Source: Phycisphaerae bacterium | GTDB taxonomy: Bacteria; Planctomycetota; Phycisphaerae; UBA1845 | Direction of reading: 5' to 3' | Length of the DNA stretch: 44,873 nt | NCBI GenBank assembly: GCA_016929015.1 | Contig: JAFGJQ010000457.1 | Location: forward strand, 1-44,873 | Made by a program: the position numbers and the translations under genes | The notes under the pieces: generated by a model | Told to the model about the DNA's origin: nothing | Databases searched by the model: none | The model's input: only the letters and a program-made list of their open reading frames with translations | In this document: in pieces, positions 32,165-41,206 of the stretch | How the letters are laid out: each line of letters begins with the position of its first letter | Position numbering within the stretch: the first letter of the stretch is position 1

Positions 32165-33046
32165 TCACGGGAACAGATCGTAGCGCTGTTGTGGAACGGC
32201 GAAGCCCGCGAACTCGCGGGAGACGAAGCCATACGCAGCGCCGTCCCAATCGTCACCAAAGTGGTAGAGCACCATCTTCCGCCGAATCGATTCCGGGAGC
32301 GTTTGCAGTTCGGACAGCAGAGCGTGCACCGAGCCCGGCGCATCCGTCAGTTGCACGTCATGAAAACACAGCTCCGCCTCTTCCAGCCATTGGGCGTGCC
32401 CGCTTGCGTTGAACTGGGTGTCGCCGGTGTAGAGAACGGAGCGGCCGGAGCGTTTGTCGATCAGCCGGACGCCCACCGAGGGCCAGTCGCCCCCCGCTTC
32501 CAGCGTCACGTGCCGCGTGCGAATGACCTCCAGCCGATAGTGATCGGTCAGGGGAATGCCGTTGCCGCGCGGGTCTGCGGGCATCAGGGGCACCGGCTCG
32601 AAGTAGTCTTCCAGTCGAGCGGGCCGGCCGTGCATCACGCCCAGTCCGCCGCGAAGGGATTCGCGCCAGAGGGCCCGCAGCACGTCAGTCGACGAAATGA
32701 GCCGGGGCCGAAATGGCGGCCGATTCACGCTGGACCCGAGGATGTAGGTGTTCATCAGGGCGAGCTCTTCCAGCCCGCCGACGTGATCGGCGTGAAGGTG
32801 CGTGATGAGGACGTTGCGGATGCGGCGATAGTCCACCTGGCCGCTGTTGCGGAGATACTCAAACCCGGGCCGATCCGTCAGCGTGTGCAGGGCGAGCGGC
32901 CCGGTCGTGCCGAAATCGATAAGAAGGGTCTCGTCGGGCGCGGACTGCTGTTGGGGCCCCTGCTGCCATGCTTCGACCAGCACGTTTGACTGGTAGTTCC
33001 GCTTGGCAAACGCCCCGCCCACGCCCAGGAAAGTCAGCGTCAGCAT
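32165..33046 (-). CDS. MBL-fold metallohydrolase
   Basis: A 293-residue metallo-beta-lactamase-fold hydrolase. The ATG at 33046 follows GGAG and starts directly with the first strand, MLTLTFLGVGGAFA. Metal ligands are visible: THLHADHVGG with His83, His85, Asp87 and His88, His179 (TRHVTLE), Asp209 (LYTGDTQFN) and His262 (VLYHFGDDWD). DFGTTGP is the usual substrate-side loop. The pattern is close to ribonuclease Z/phosphodiesterase-like members, but no exosite arm is visible; the substrate is unknown. There is no signal peptide, so it is cytoplasmic. It is last in a run of minus-strand genes; the gap to the preceding gene is 129 bases. Confidence 0.9.
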   Translation of the reverse strand: MLTLTFLGVGGAFAKRNYQSNVLVEAWQQGPQQQSAPDETLLIDFGTTGPLALHTLTDRPGFEYLRNSGQVDYRRIRNVLITHLHADHVGGLEELALMNTYILGSSVNRPPFRPRLISSTDVLRALWRESLRGGLGVMHGRPARLEDYFEPVPLMPADPRGNGIPLTDHYRLEVIRTRHVTLEAGGDWPSVGVRLIDKRSGRSVLYTGDTQFNASGHAQWLEEAELCFHDVQLTDAPGSVHALLSELQTLPESIRRKMVLYHFGDDWDGAAYGFVSREFAGFAVPQQRYDLFP

Positions 33047-33175
33047 GTTCAGTCCGCTCCGGCCGCCTCCCACAGGCGACGCCACGCTCCGCGCCCCGCT
33101 CGCTCCATCCAGGGCCCCGCCCTTTCATCCCGGCCGTGTGACATCGAGTATAGGCCGCAGACGCCCCCGGCTCCA

Positions 33176-34039
33176 CTAGGGGTTCCCCCACGCCCCCGGA
33201 ACGGCCCGGTCCGCCTCATCGGCCGGAACCAGCTCGATTCGCCCGTCCAGCCGGAGCACCCATCGATGCGGAACAGACAAGGGTTCGGCCTCCCGGCCAT
33301 ATCGCACCCGAACGGAGTACGCCACGATCCGATCCGGCGAGTCGGCGTCGGGATCGACATCCGGCACCATCCACAGTCGCGGGGCGGACTTCGGCCCCTG
33401 CGGCACCAGCAGCACCCCGACGGAGGCGGGCAGGTACATCGACGCCAGGTCCTCTGTTCGGTGTGGCCAGTGGCGGTAATCATTCCGATACCGCCGGATG
33501 GCGGCGGACACCTGGTCCAGGGCCGTGTAGATGGCCTGGCTCTCCACCTGCAGATCGACTTCGCCGTCGGCCGCTCCTGTGTATGGGGTCGCCATGTAGG
33601 ACGTCATGGGCATGGTCACGACGGTTCGGCTCAGCGTGACCAGCCGCAGTCCCAGGTACGCCCAGATCAGCAGGAAGAACACACCGAGGATGAGCCCCGC
33701 CCACGCCGCGGTCGAGCGTCCCCGACCGGATTGCGCGGTCGGACGACGCAGCAACGCCGCGGCGCCCAGCGCGATGGCCAGCACCTGGGTGAGTATGGGG
33801 ACGAAAAACACCATCCCCAGGATCAGCGAGGCGATCCCCAGTCCGTCCGGCTGAGAGGGTGTCGCGAAGGCCGCGCTCAAGGGTTGTGGAGGCAGAGAGG
33901 TCGCGGCCGGCACCGCGCCCGCGAAGCGGGCTTCCGGCCTCGGCAACGCCGCACCGCAGTTGTCACAGCGAACCGCGCGGTCCCCCTCTTTCGGCGGCAG
34001 TGATACCACGTGGCGGCAGTACGGACACGTTTCTTCCAT
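33176..34039 (-). CDS. Zinc-ribbon and DUF4190 membrane protein, hypothetical
   Basis: A 287-residue protein. A zinc ribbon is formed by Cys5, Cys8, Cys25 and Cys28 (CPYC...CDNC). After a Pro/Ala linker come two hydrophobic segments (about 66-97 and 109-133) with GIASLILGMVFFVPI and AWAGLILGVFFLL, the DUF4190 pattern. The C-terminal part (about 150-287) lies across the membrane and has a helix QAIYTALDQVSAAIRRYRNDYRHWPHRTEDLAS, like the pilin-like proteins that carry a pseudopilin-type RYRxxxGxWP segment, then strands ending VLRLDGRIELVP. Function is unknown. The ribosome-binding site (AAGG) is weak. Confidence 0.82.
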   Translation of the reverse strand: MEETCPYCRHVVSLPPKEGDRAVRCDNCGAALPRPEARFAGAVPAATSLPPQPLSAAFATPSQPDGLGIASLILGMVFFVPILTQVLAIALGAAALLRRPTAQSGRGRSTAAWAGLILGVFFLLIWAYLGLRLVTLSRTVVTMPMTSYMATPYTGAADGEVDLQVESQAIYTALDQVSAAIRRYRNDYRHWPHRTEDLASMYLPASVGVLLVPQGPKSAPRLWMVPDVDPDADSPDRIVAYSVRVRYGREAEPLSVPHRWVLRLDGRIELVPADEADRAVPGAWGNP

Positions 34040-34177
34040 TGCCTTGCGTTCTCAGCGGAGCCGTCCTGGAGGGCAAGGCGGTACGCCCCGCCCGGACGCA
34101 TCGTCTCCGCCGTCCGCCGGATGGTCAAGGTGTTTCCGATCCTGGGAGTCGTCGCGACGCGAGAAAAGACAAGAGTC

Positions 34178-34654
34178 TCAGTCCGCGCCCGCAAACGCCG
34201 CCGCCAGTACCCGAGCCAGCGCCGCCGTGTCGGATTCGTCAAACGCCGCCACGTCGTGGCTGTCCAGGTCGAGCACGCCCCAGGTTGTGCCCTGCCCGTC
34301 CTGTACGGGCACGACCACCTCGGACCGGTCGCGCGGATCACACGCGATGTACTGATCCCCCAGCTCCCGCACGTCTCGCACCACCAACGCGCGGCCCGAC
34401 CGGAAGCTTTGCCCACACGCGCCGTGCAATCCGATCGGCGTGCAGGCGGGCTTGTCTCGATGGGGCCCCAGGTCCAAGCCCTCGCCATCCTCGCGAATGG
34501 TGTAGAACCCCACCCACGACACGCCTTGGTCGCGCAGCCCGTTCCACAGGGCATCGACCACCGCCTGCATCCGCGCGTGCCGATCGGCGTTCGGCCTGAT
34601 GCCGCGCCGAATCGTCTCAATCATGGCTGCATACGGCCGCGACTCGCTTGGCAT
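34178..34654 (-). CDS. msrC: Free methionine-(R)-sulfoxide reductase, GAF-fold
   Basis: A 158-residue GAF-domain protein. The family reduces free L-methionine-(R)-sulfoxide with thioredoxin in the cytoplasm. The typical sequence is present: WVGFYTIREDGEGLDLGP, then PACTPIGLHGACG and DQYIACDPRDRSEVVVPV, placing cysteines at 71, 80 and 105, which fit the three active-site cysteines of the family. The C-terminal GVLDLDSHDVAAFDESD is also characteristic. A start at Met11 (34624) is possible. It begins 24 bases after the fabI stop on the same strand, so the two are probably co-transcribed. Confidence 0.88.
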   Translation of the reverse strand: MPSESRPYAAMIETIRRGIRPNADRHARMQAVVDALWNGLRDQGVSWVGFYTIREDGEGLDLGPHRDKPACTPIGLHGACGQSFRSGRALVVRDVRELGDQYIACDPRDRSEVVVPVQDGQGTTWGVLDLDSHDVAAFDESDTAALARVLAAAFAGAD

Positions 34655-34678
34655 CGCCCCCCTCGATCCCTTCCGCCC

Positions 34679-35458
34679 CTACAATCCCACCGTATTGAAT
34701 CCCGCGTCGACGTAGATGTTCTCGCCGGTCACGCCGCTGGACAAATCGCTCACCAGGTAGACGGCCGCCTTGCCCACTTCCGCCGCGTCCACGTTGCGCC
34801 GCAGCGGGGCCTTCTTCTCCACCCACTCGAACATCTCGTCGATGCCCCCGACGGCCATGGCGGACAGCGTGCGGATCGGCCCCGGGCTCAACGTGTTCAC
34901 GCGGATGCGGTGCTCACCCAGCTCGAACGCCAGGTATCGCGCGGTGGCTTCCAGCGCGGCCTTGGCGACACCCATGACGTTGTAGCCGGGGATCACTTTC
35001 TCGGCACCGTAATAGCTCATGGCCACGATCGACCCGCCGTCGGGCATGTGCTTGCGGGCGCGGCCGGCCATCGCCAGCAGCGTGTACGCGGAAATGTCGC
35101 ACGCCTGCGTAAACACCTGCCGCGGGGTCTGCGTGAAGCTGCCGATGCGCAGGTACTCGCGGTCTGCAAACGCAATGGAGTGAATCAGAAACTGAATCGC
35201 CCCGAAATGGCGTCCGGCCTCGTCGAATACGCGATCCAGGTCCTCGTCTCTCGCCGCGTCACACGGGCAGAGCCACGCATCCCGCACGTTCCCGCCCTCG
35301 AGCGTCTTGCGAACGCGGCGCTCCATCTTCTCGCCGGGCAGATGGGCAAACCCGCAGACGGCGCCCTCCGCCATCAGATGCCTGGCCACGTGCCAGGCGA
35401 TGCTCCGCTCGTTCGCAACACCGAACACGAGGCCCCGGTATCCGTTCAGGAGGGCCAT
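34679..35458 (-). CDS. fabI: Enoyl-[acyl-carrier-protein] reductase FabI
   Basis: A 259-residue SDR-fold enzyme that performs the last reduction of fatty acid elongation (trans-2-enoyl-ACP to acyl-ACP, NADH). It starts after AAAGGA. FabI hallmarks are all visible: GVANERSIAW (13-22, the modified nucleotide loop), LIHSIAFA (91-98), SYYGAEKVIPGYNVMGVAK with the Y-x6-K pair Tyr159/Lys166, and RVNTLSPGPIRTLSA. Length is normal. This is the triclosan-target type. It is followed by msrC 24 bases downstream. Confidence 0.96.
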   Translation of the reverse strand: MALLNGYRGLVFGVANERSIAWHVARHLMAEGAVCGFAHLPGEKMERRVRKTLEGGNVRDAWLCPCDAARDEDLDRVFDEAGRHFGAIQFLIHSIAFADREYLRIGSFTQTPRQVFTQACDISAYTLLAMAGRARKHMPDGGSIVAMSYYGAEKVIPGYNVMGVAKAALEATARYLAFELGEHRIRVNTLSPGPIRTLSAMAVGGIDEMFEWVEKKAPLRRNVDAAEVGKAAVYLVSDLSSGVTGENIYVDAGFNTVGL

Positions 35459-35574
35459 CCCTGGGTCCTTTCCGTGAGATCCTGTCTTCCCGGGCCCGAT
35501 CGAATCAGCCTATTGTGTCGGCCTTTGCACGGAAAGGCAATGACGGCACCCCGCCGCCGCCCTGCTCCGCCGGC

Positions 35575-37113
35575 TCATTCCCGCACCCAGAATCGCGGTA
35601 CGAACAGCACGGCGATTGCGAACACCTCGAGCCGGCCCAGCACCATCAACAGGCTCATGACCACTTTGCTGGCTTCGCCGAACCAGGCGTAATTGCCCGT
35701 GGCGCCGACGAGTCCCAGGCCCGGACCGATGTTGTTGAGCGTAGCCGCGGAGGCCGTCAAGGCCGTCACGATGTCGACACCCCTCCCCTCCTCGAGCAGC
35801 AGGAGGGCAATGCCGCCCATGGCGAACAGCAGGAACACGATCAAGACGTACGCCAGCGTGGCCAGACGCAATTCGGAGTCAACGGCCACCGGTCCGATGC
35901 GTACGACGCGTACGACGTTCGGCCGAAACACGCGCTCGAGCTCCGCCCAAAGCACCTTGGCCACAATCACGCAGCGGACGATCTTCACGCCGCCCCCCGT
36001 CGACCCGGCCGAGGCCCCGGCAAACATGAGCAGCACGAGCATGGTCCGGCACACTGCGGGCCACTGGTTGAAATCCGCCGTGCAGAACCCGGTGGTCGTC
36101 TGGATGGACACGGTCTGGAACAGGCCATAGCGCAACGCCGTCTGCCATGAAGGGTCAAGCCGATCCCCGGTGGTGGTGTGCATGACATGGGTCAGCAGAG
36201 GCACGGCCACCACGATGAAACCCGCGAGAATCACGCCCAGGTAGACCCGCAACTCCGGATCTCGGTAGGCCATGCGCCAGCGTCCCCGAATCACCTGGTA
36301 GTACACTCCGAAGTTCACGCCGGCCAGCAGCATGAACAGGATGATTACGGCGTCGATTGCCGCCGTGTCGAAAGCCGCCACGCTCGCGTCGCGCGTGCTG
36401 AATCCGCCCGTGGCCATGGTGGCGAAGCTGTGGCATACGGATTCGAACCAGGTCATCCCGAGGACGCGAAGGCCCAGGATCTCCGCAAGCGACAAGCCCA
36501 CGTAGATCAGCCAAAGCACGCGGGCCGTCTCCTGGATCTTCGGTCGTACGCCCTCGGGTGTCGGTCCCGGCGACTCGATCCGGAACACGCGCTTGCCGCC
36601 GACGCCCAGCGACGGCAGCACGGCCACGAACAGCACGATGATACCCAGGCCGCCCAGCCAGTGCGTGGTCGCTCGCCAGAGCAGCAGGCTGTCCGGCACC
36701 GAGCCGACTTTCGTGAGCACGGTGGCCCCGGTCGTGGTCAGGCCGCTCATGGCCTCGAAGTAGCAGTCAACGTAATGGTGGAATGCGTGGTCGTCCGGCA
36801 CGCTCCGCGCGCCGGCCGCCCACATCCGAAACGGCAGAGCGGAAAGTGCCGCTCCGAACAGCCAGCCCATCGCAACCAGGAGCAGGGCCTCGCGTCGCCC
36901 CAGCCGATCCTGCGTGTGCCGGCCCGTCCACCAGAGGGCCAGACCCAGCGCCGCGCCGATGCAGGACGTCAGAAGCAGCGCGCCGCAGGCTGCGTGTTCC
37001 GCCTCGTGCCCGCTGACGTAGGCCACGGCCGACCCGATCCCCACCAGGGCAATCACCCCGCTGAGCACCAGCAGCAACAAACCCAGTTGGCCACCGACAA
37101 ACCGGAAACTCAC
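35575..37113 (-). CDS. trkH: Trk potassium uptake protein TrkH
   Basis: A 512-residue membrane channel of the TrkH/TrkG/KtrB superfamily, which moves potassium into the cell with the NAD-binding regulator TrkA. Many hydrophobic helices are evident. Selectivity-filter segments include TTTGATVLTKVGSVP, MATGGFSTRD, IQTTTGFCTADF and TLNNIGPGLGLVG, and the GASAGSTGGGVKIVR motif is diagnostic. It lies only 10 bases after trkA on the same strand, so both form one operon. The last residues (VLFVPRFWVRE) are the normal TrkH end. Confidence 0.95.
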   Translation of the reverse strand: MSFRFVGGQLGLLLLVLSGVIALVGIGSAVAYVSGHEAEHAACGALLLTSCIGAALGLALWWTGRHTQDRLGRREALLLVAMGWLFGAALSALPFRMWAAGARSVPDDHAFHHYVDCYFEAMSGLTTTGATVLTKVGSVPDSLLLWRATTHWLGGLGIIVLFVAVLPSLGVGGKRVFRIESPGPTPEGVRPKIQETARVLWLIYVGLSLAEILGLRVLGMTWFESVCHSFATMATGGFSTRDASVAAFDTAAIDAVIILFMLLAGVNFGVYYQVIRGRWRMAYRDPELRVYLGVILAGFIVVAVPLLTHVMHTTTGDRLDPSWQTALRYGLFQTVSIQTTTGFCTADFNQWPAVCRTMLVLLMFAGASAGSTGGGVKIVRCVIVAKVLWAELERVFRPNVVRVVRIGPVAVDSELRLATLAYVLIVFLLFAMGGIALLLLEEGRGVDIVTALTASAATLNNIGPGLGLVGATGNYAWFGEASKVVMSLLMVLGRLEVFAIAVLFVPRFWVRE

Positions 37114-37123
37114 GGCTGGTTGA

Positions 37124-38461
37124 TTATCCTACGAAAAGCTTGCGGAATTCCTTGTCGACCCCCTGCGGGCCGATGACGATCACCCGGTCACCCGCCCGGA
37201 CGGCATCCGCGGCCCCCGGAACCGAGGCCTGGTCTCCGCGCTGAATCGCCGCCACCAGCGAATGGGCCGGCATTTTGATTTTCCGAAGCGGCACGTTCGT
37301 GGCCTCGCCCGCCAGCGCGGCCCGGACCTCATACACATCCGCCGCACCCTCGGCCAGCGACGCCAGCCGCCGGACCGGACGATCCTCGATCAGCCCCTCG
37401 ATCTCCCGCGCCGCAACGTCTCGGGGGCTGAACGCCTGGTCGATCCCGACGTGCCGCAGCAGGTGCAGGTAGGTCGGGCGTTCGACCACGGCAATGGTCT
37501 GTCGCACACCCTGGCTCTTGGCCTGGGCCGCGCCCAGGATGTTGTGTTCGTCGTCACGGGTGAGCGCCACGAAGGCGTCCGCCGAGACGATGTTCTCTTC
37601 CTCAAACACGGACCGGTCCGTCGGGTCCGCCTGTACGACGGTGACGTGCTCGAGCTTTCGAGCCAGTTCCTCCGCACGTACTTCGTTCGTCTCGAACAGC
37701 CGGACGGAGAACGACCGGCCCTTGAGGGCCCGACACAGCCAGACGCCCATGGCCGGCCCGCCCATGACCACAACGTGCGTACGCTTGGGCTTGCTCTGGT
37801 GAAACAGCCGCCGCGCGTTCTCGATCAGGGCCGATTCACCAATGAGGTACACCACGTCTCCCTCGGCCGGCCGCGTCTCGCCGTCCGGGATCAGCGCGAA
37901 CGTGTCCCGCTCCACCACCGCCAGCCGCACGCCGCGCGGCAGGTGCAGGTCGGCCAGGCGGGTCCCCACGGCAGGCACATCGGCCTCCACCACAAACTGC
38001 TGGAGTTCGATCTGACCTCGCGCGAATGACTCCACAGCGATGGCACCGGGGTTTCGCAGCGTCCGGGCGATAGCCAGGGCCGTCAGATGCTCGGGGCAGA
38101 CCAGTCGGTCGATGTGAAAATGGGCGGCGTAATCCAGGCTGCGCTGCTCGAAGAACGGCCCGTGATGCACGCGCGCAACGCACTTCTTGGCCCCGACCGC
38201 CTTGGCCGTCGCCGCGGCCAGCAGATTGATCTCATCCTGGCTCGTGGCCGCCACGAACAAATCGCAGTTCTCCCCGCCGGCCTCCTGGATGATCCCCGCG
38301 TGCGCGCAGTTGCCCCGCAACGTCCGGAGATCGACGCTCTCCTCCAAGCGGGACAGCACGCCCGGCTCGACGTCGATCACCGTCACGTCGTGACCGCCCT
38401 CGGCCAGCACCTCAGCCGCCCGGCGGCCCACCTCTCCACCACCCGCAATGATGATGTTCAC
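37124..38461 (-). CDS. trkA: Trk potassium uptake regulator TrkA
   Basis: A 445-residue peripheral protein that binds NAD(H)/nucleotides and gates TrkH. It has two RCK-N Rossmann halves: IIAGGGEVGRRAAEVLAEGGHDVTVID (2-28) and VVVMGGPAMGVWLCRALKGRSFSVRLFE (from about 231), each followed by an RCK-C domain (LQQFVVEADVPAVGTRLADLHLP and VYEVRAALAGEATNVPLRKIKMP). The second glycine motif is GGPAMG instead of GxGxxG, a common variation in the second half. It is the first gene of the trkA-trkH unit. Confidence 0.95.
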   Translation of the reverse strand: MNIIIAGGGEVGRRAAEVLAEGGHDVTVIDVEPGVLSRLEESVDLRTLRGNCAHAGIIQEAGGENCDLFVAATSQDEINLLAAATAKAVGAKKCVARVHHGPFFEQRSLDYAAHFHIDRLVCPEHLTALAIARTLRNPGAIAVESFARGQIELQQFVVEADVPAVGTRLADLHLPRGVRLAVVERDTFALIPDGETRPAEGDVVYLIGESALIENARRLFHQSKPKRTHVVVMGGPAMGVWLCRALKGRSFSVRLFETNEVRAEELARKLEHVTVVQADPTDRSVFEEENIVSADAFVALTRDDEHNILGAAQAKSQGVRQTIAVVERPTYLHLLRHVGIDQAFSPRDVAAREIEGLIEDRPVRRLASLAEGAADVYEVRAALAGEATNVPLRKIKMPAHSLVAAIQRGDQASVPGAADAVRAGDRVIVIGPQGVDKEFRKLFVG

Positions 38462-38547
38462 CGATCGTCTTCCACTCCAGAAAGCCGGGCGACCGCCCCA
38501 CCGGCCGTGATGCCCCTCACGCGGACACCCTGGCTTGTTGAGTCAAC

Positions 38548-38620
38548 GCGCCCGGCAGGATTCGAACCTGCGACCCCCGGTTTAGGAAACCGGTGCTCTA
38601 TCCTGCTGAGCTACGAGCGC
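38548..38620 (-). tRNA. tRNA-Arg (anticodon CCU)
   Basis: On the minus strand a 73-base cloverleaf folds cleanly. The acceptor is GCGCTCG with CGGGCGC (one G-T pair), the D arm is GCTC...GAGC, the anticodon stem is CCGGT/ACCGG with loop TTCCTAA (anticodon CCT), and the T arm is GCAGG-TTCGAAT-CCTGC. The 3' CCA is not encoded. It reads AGG codons. It stands alone between trkA and the methyltransferase gene; no integrase or duplicated 3' end is visible nearby. Confidence 0.97.
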
Positions 38621-38788
38621 CTCGCGGAGACTATCATACCAACATAACGCTCTGCGTCGAGATTGGGCAGTGCCCGGAGTGCCCGGGGGCAGGGGAAGGC
38701 CAAAACCACGCCGCAGCAGAAGGTTTGTCGTGGTCCGGACCCCATCTCATCGTCGATGGAGTCGAGATACGCGTCTGTGTGCGATCCG

Positions 38789-40021
38789 TCAAACCGCGTG
38801 CAGCGCAGCCTTGACGCCCAGGCGGTCCAGGTCGGCCTGGATCTCGTTGCGATAGATCGGGTTCATCGCGATCACGTGGTCCGGCCGGTACTGCGCCAGG
38901 TGCTCCGGGGCCACGATGCGCTGGCCGGTGCCGGGCATGTAGAAACCCTGCCGGTGCGGGTTGATGTCCACCACGTACTCCACTTCATCGATCAGTTTCA
39001 GCGTGGTCAGGAACGATACGCCCTTCGACAGCGAACCCCAGACTGCGACCTTCTCCCCACGATGGGCCGCATCGGTCACAAACCGTCGCCAGCGGGAGAG
39101 GCCTTCGGCACAGACACGCGGGAACCGCTCGACCGCCTGCGTCACGGCGGGCAGGTCGTTCTCGGCGGGCAGAGCGCACGGGGTCGCCCCGGGGGCGGGG
39201 TGAGCGGTGATGAGCAGGTACTGGTTGTCGTACACGGATTCCAGCTCGGTGACCTCAAAGCCCGACTGGCGGAACAGCCGGGCCAGGGAACCGAGGCTGA
39301 AATAGCCGCAGTGTTCGTAGTAGATATCCCAGAACGCACCCTCGCGAAACACGCGATACACGTCCGGCAGCTCAAACCAGACGATCGTTTCGCGCCGGTC
39401 GGCCAGGGTCGCCCGGATGTCGCGGATGAATCGGCCGGCCGGGCCGATGTGTTCCAGGGTGTGGCGGCAGGCCACGAAATCGGCGGCCAGATGGGCGTAC
39501 TTCGGGCCGTACAGATCCTGAATGAACGTGACGCGGTCGGCCACGTCCGGCGGCGTGCGGTCGGGGCGATAGGCCGGGTCGATCCCGATGCCGCGGTTGC
39601 CCCCCAGTTGGCAAAGCAACAGGAGAAACTCTCCCTTGCCGCAGCCGATCTCCAGCACGGTTTTGCCGTGCAGGTCATGCCTCTCGATGAGCTGTGCCGC
39701 CAGGGAGCGGGCGAACGCGTTGAACGTCGGGGAGAACCCCTGCGACTCCTCGCACCGCTCCGTGTACTCCTGCGCGAGCGGGTCGAACCGGGTGTTGAAG
39801 ACAAAGCCGCACGCGGGGCAGAACGCCAGCGTCAGGTTGCCGCGCGGGGAATCCATCGCCTCGGCCCGGGTCTGCATCCGCAGCGTGCTGTGGACGGGGA
39901 TGTCGTCGACGTGGAAGAACGTCCGCACACCCCGAGAGAAGCAACTCGGGCACTCTGTCCGGGGCTCCCAGCCCGCATCAAGCGAAACGCCGGGGGGAAG
40001 TGCGGAGGGATCGTCGGTCAT
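38789..40021 (-). CDS. SAM-dependent sugar C-methyltransferase-like protein
   Basis: A 410-residue protein with the three-part layout of NDP-hexose C-methyltransferases. It has an N-terminal zinc-binding part with Cys24/Cys27 (ECPSC) and Cys68/Cys71 (CPAC), a SAM-binding domain with VLEIGCGKGEFL (122-133) and a central CRHTLEHIG, and a C-terminal Rossmann-like part with KVAVWGSLSKG and MNPIYRNEIQADLDRLG. Family members methylate a nucleotide-linked sugar carbon; the exact sugar is not visible. The start follows AAGGGGG. It lies 57 bases after the epimerase gene, the expected partner, with a hairpin between them. A role in a surface polysaccharide or glycan is inferred. Confidence 0.9.
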   Translation of the reverse strand: MTDDPSALPPGVSLDAGWEPRTECPSCFSRGVRTFFHVDDIPVHSTLRMQTRAEAMDSPRGNLTLAFCPACGFVFNTRFDPLAQEYTERCEESQGFSPTFNAFARSLAAQLIERHDLHGKTVLEIGCGKGEFLLLLCQLGGNRGIGIDPAYRPDRTPPDVADRVTFIQDLYGPKYAHLAADFVACRHTLEHIGPAGRFIRDIRATLADRRETIVWFELPDVYRVFREGAFWDIYYEHCGYFSLGSLARLFRQSGFEVTELESVYDNQYLLITAHPAPGATPCALPAENDLPAVTQAVERFPRVCAEGLSRWRRFVTDAAHRGEKVAVWGSLSKGVSFLTTLKLIDEVEYVVDINPHRQGFYMPGTGQRIVAPEHLAQYRPDHVIAMNPIYRNEIQADLDRLGVKAALHAV

Positions 40022-40034
40022 TCAGCCCCCTTCC

Positions 40035-40070
40035 TGCCGGCCGGCGGGCGACGCCCGGGGCAGGCCGGCA
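40035..40070 (-). other. Inverted repeat between epimerase and methyltransferase genes
   Basis: TGCCGGCC (40035-40042) pairs with GGCCGGCA (40063-40070), enclosing GGGCG/CGCCC. No T run follows. It sits immediately upstream of the methyltransferase ribosome-binding site and could reduce read-through or affect translation. Its GC-rich core resembles the citrate synthase terminator (GGCGGGTG/CACCCGCC), so a shared dispersed palindrome is possible. Confidence 0.4.
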
Positions 40071-40078
40071 CTCGTCCG

Positions 40079-41104
40079 TCACTCCCGTACGCGCAGGCTC
40101 TCGTCCAGCTTGCCCTCGGCGATCAGCTTGCGCACGTGCGCGATGCGTTGATACATCGGGCCTTCAAACTGCTCCAGCGTCAGCCCGTGCCGGCAACAAC
40201 CCTCGTAGATCTCCTCGACGCCCTTGCGAGCGGTCCACTGGGGTTGAAAGGCCGGCAGCACGCGGGCCAGCTTGTCGCAGTTCACGCGGTAGTTTCGCTT
40301 GTCGGGCGAGGCGCCTTGGGCAAAGCTGACCTGACAATCCGGCACAACCTCGCCCACCATCGCGGCGATGTCACGAACCCGGTGGTTCTCCCGCGTGATG
40401 CCCACATTGAACGCCTCATTGTGGATCTTCTCTCGCGGGGCGTCCAGCACCGCGATGAAGGCCCGCGCGATGTCCGCGATGTGCACGATCGGCCGCCAGG
40501 GCGTGCCGTCGCTTTTCATCATGATCTTGCCGGTTGTGCAGGCCCAGGCCGTCAGGTTGTTCAGCACCAGGTCAAACCGGATGCGCGGCGAAAGCCCGTA
40601 GGCGGTCGCGTTCCGCAGGAACGTCGGCGAGAAGCGGTCGTCGGCCATCCGGGACACGTCCCGCTCGACCATCACCTTTGACTCACCGTACGGGGTGACC
40701 GGATTGAAGGCGGATTCTTCGGTCAGGAAGTCGTCGCCGGCCGCGCCGTAGTTGCTGCACGACGACGAGAAGATGAACCGCTGGACGCCCGCATCCCTGG
40801 CCATTTCGGCCAGCCGGACCGAAGCCCGGTGATTGATCTCGTACGTCAGGTCCGGGTTCAGGTCACCCAGCGGGTCGTTGGACAAACCGGCCAGGTGACA
40901 GATGGCGTCAAACCCGCGCACGTCCTCCACGGTCACGTCGCGGAGGTCTTTGCGTAGCGTCGGCACGTCCGCGATGCCCCCGCCGAACGTGCATCGGCGG
41001 TACATGTCGTTGTCCAGGCCGGTCACCTCGTGCCCGGCGGCCTGCACCATGGGGGTCATGACCGTTCCGATGTAGCCCAGATGCCCGGTGATCAGCACGC
41101 GCAT
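40079..41104 (-). CDS. NAD-dependent epimerase/dehydratase (extended SDR)
   Basis: A 341-residue extended short-chain dehydrogenase of nucleotide-sugar metabolism. It has GHLGYIG (7-13, GxxGxxG), Asp31 after the second strand (NAD preference), FSSSCSNYG (112-120) and the catalytic pair Tyr139/Lys143 (YGESK), plus WRPIVHIADIARAF and an EAFNVG strand. The sugar substrate is not defined by the sequence; UDP- or GDP-sugar epimerases and dehydratases share this layout. The start follows GGAG. It is the first gene of a two-gene unit with the C-methyltransferase. Confidence 0.92.
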   Translation of the reverse strand: MRVLITGHLGYIGTVMTPMVQAAGHEVTGLDNDMYRRCTFGGGIADVPTLRKDLRDVTVEDVRGFDAICHLAGLSNDPLGDLNPDLTYEINHRASVRLAEMARDAGVQRFIFSSSCSNYGAAGDDFLTEESAFNPVTPYGESKVMVERDVSRMADDRFSPTFLRNATAYGLSPRIRFDLVLNNLTAWACTTGKIMMKSDGTPWRPIVHIADIARAFIAVLDAPREKIHNEAFNVGITRENHRVRDIAAMVGEVVPDCQVSFAQGASPDKRNYRVNCDKLARVLPAFQPQWTARKGVEEIYEGCCRHGLTLEQFEGPMYQRIAHVRKLIAEGKLDESLRVRE

Positions 41105-41206
41105 ATATCTCGCTCCGTGTCTTCCGGGCGGCCTGCACCGGGGGACCGGTGTCCACCGCCGTTCTCCAGGCGAATCAGATCAGGTTCGCAGCCCGGTTCG
41201 GATCTG

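Noticed and set aside
38548-38620. tRNA-Arg as an integration site
   Set aside because: No integrase gene and no second copy of the tRNA 3' end seen in the window; the flanks look like ordinary chromosome.
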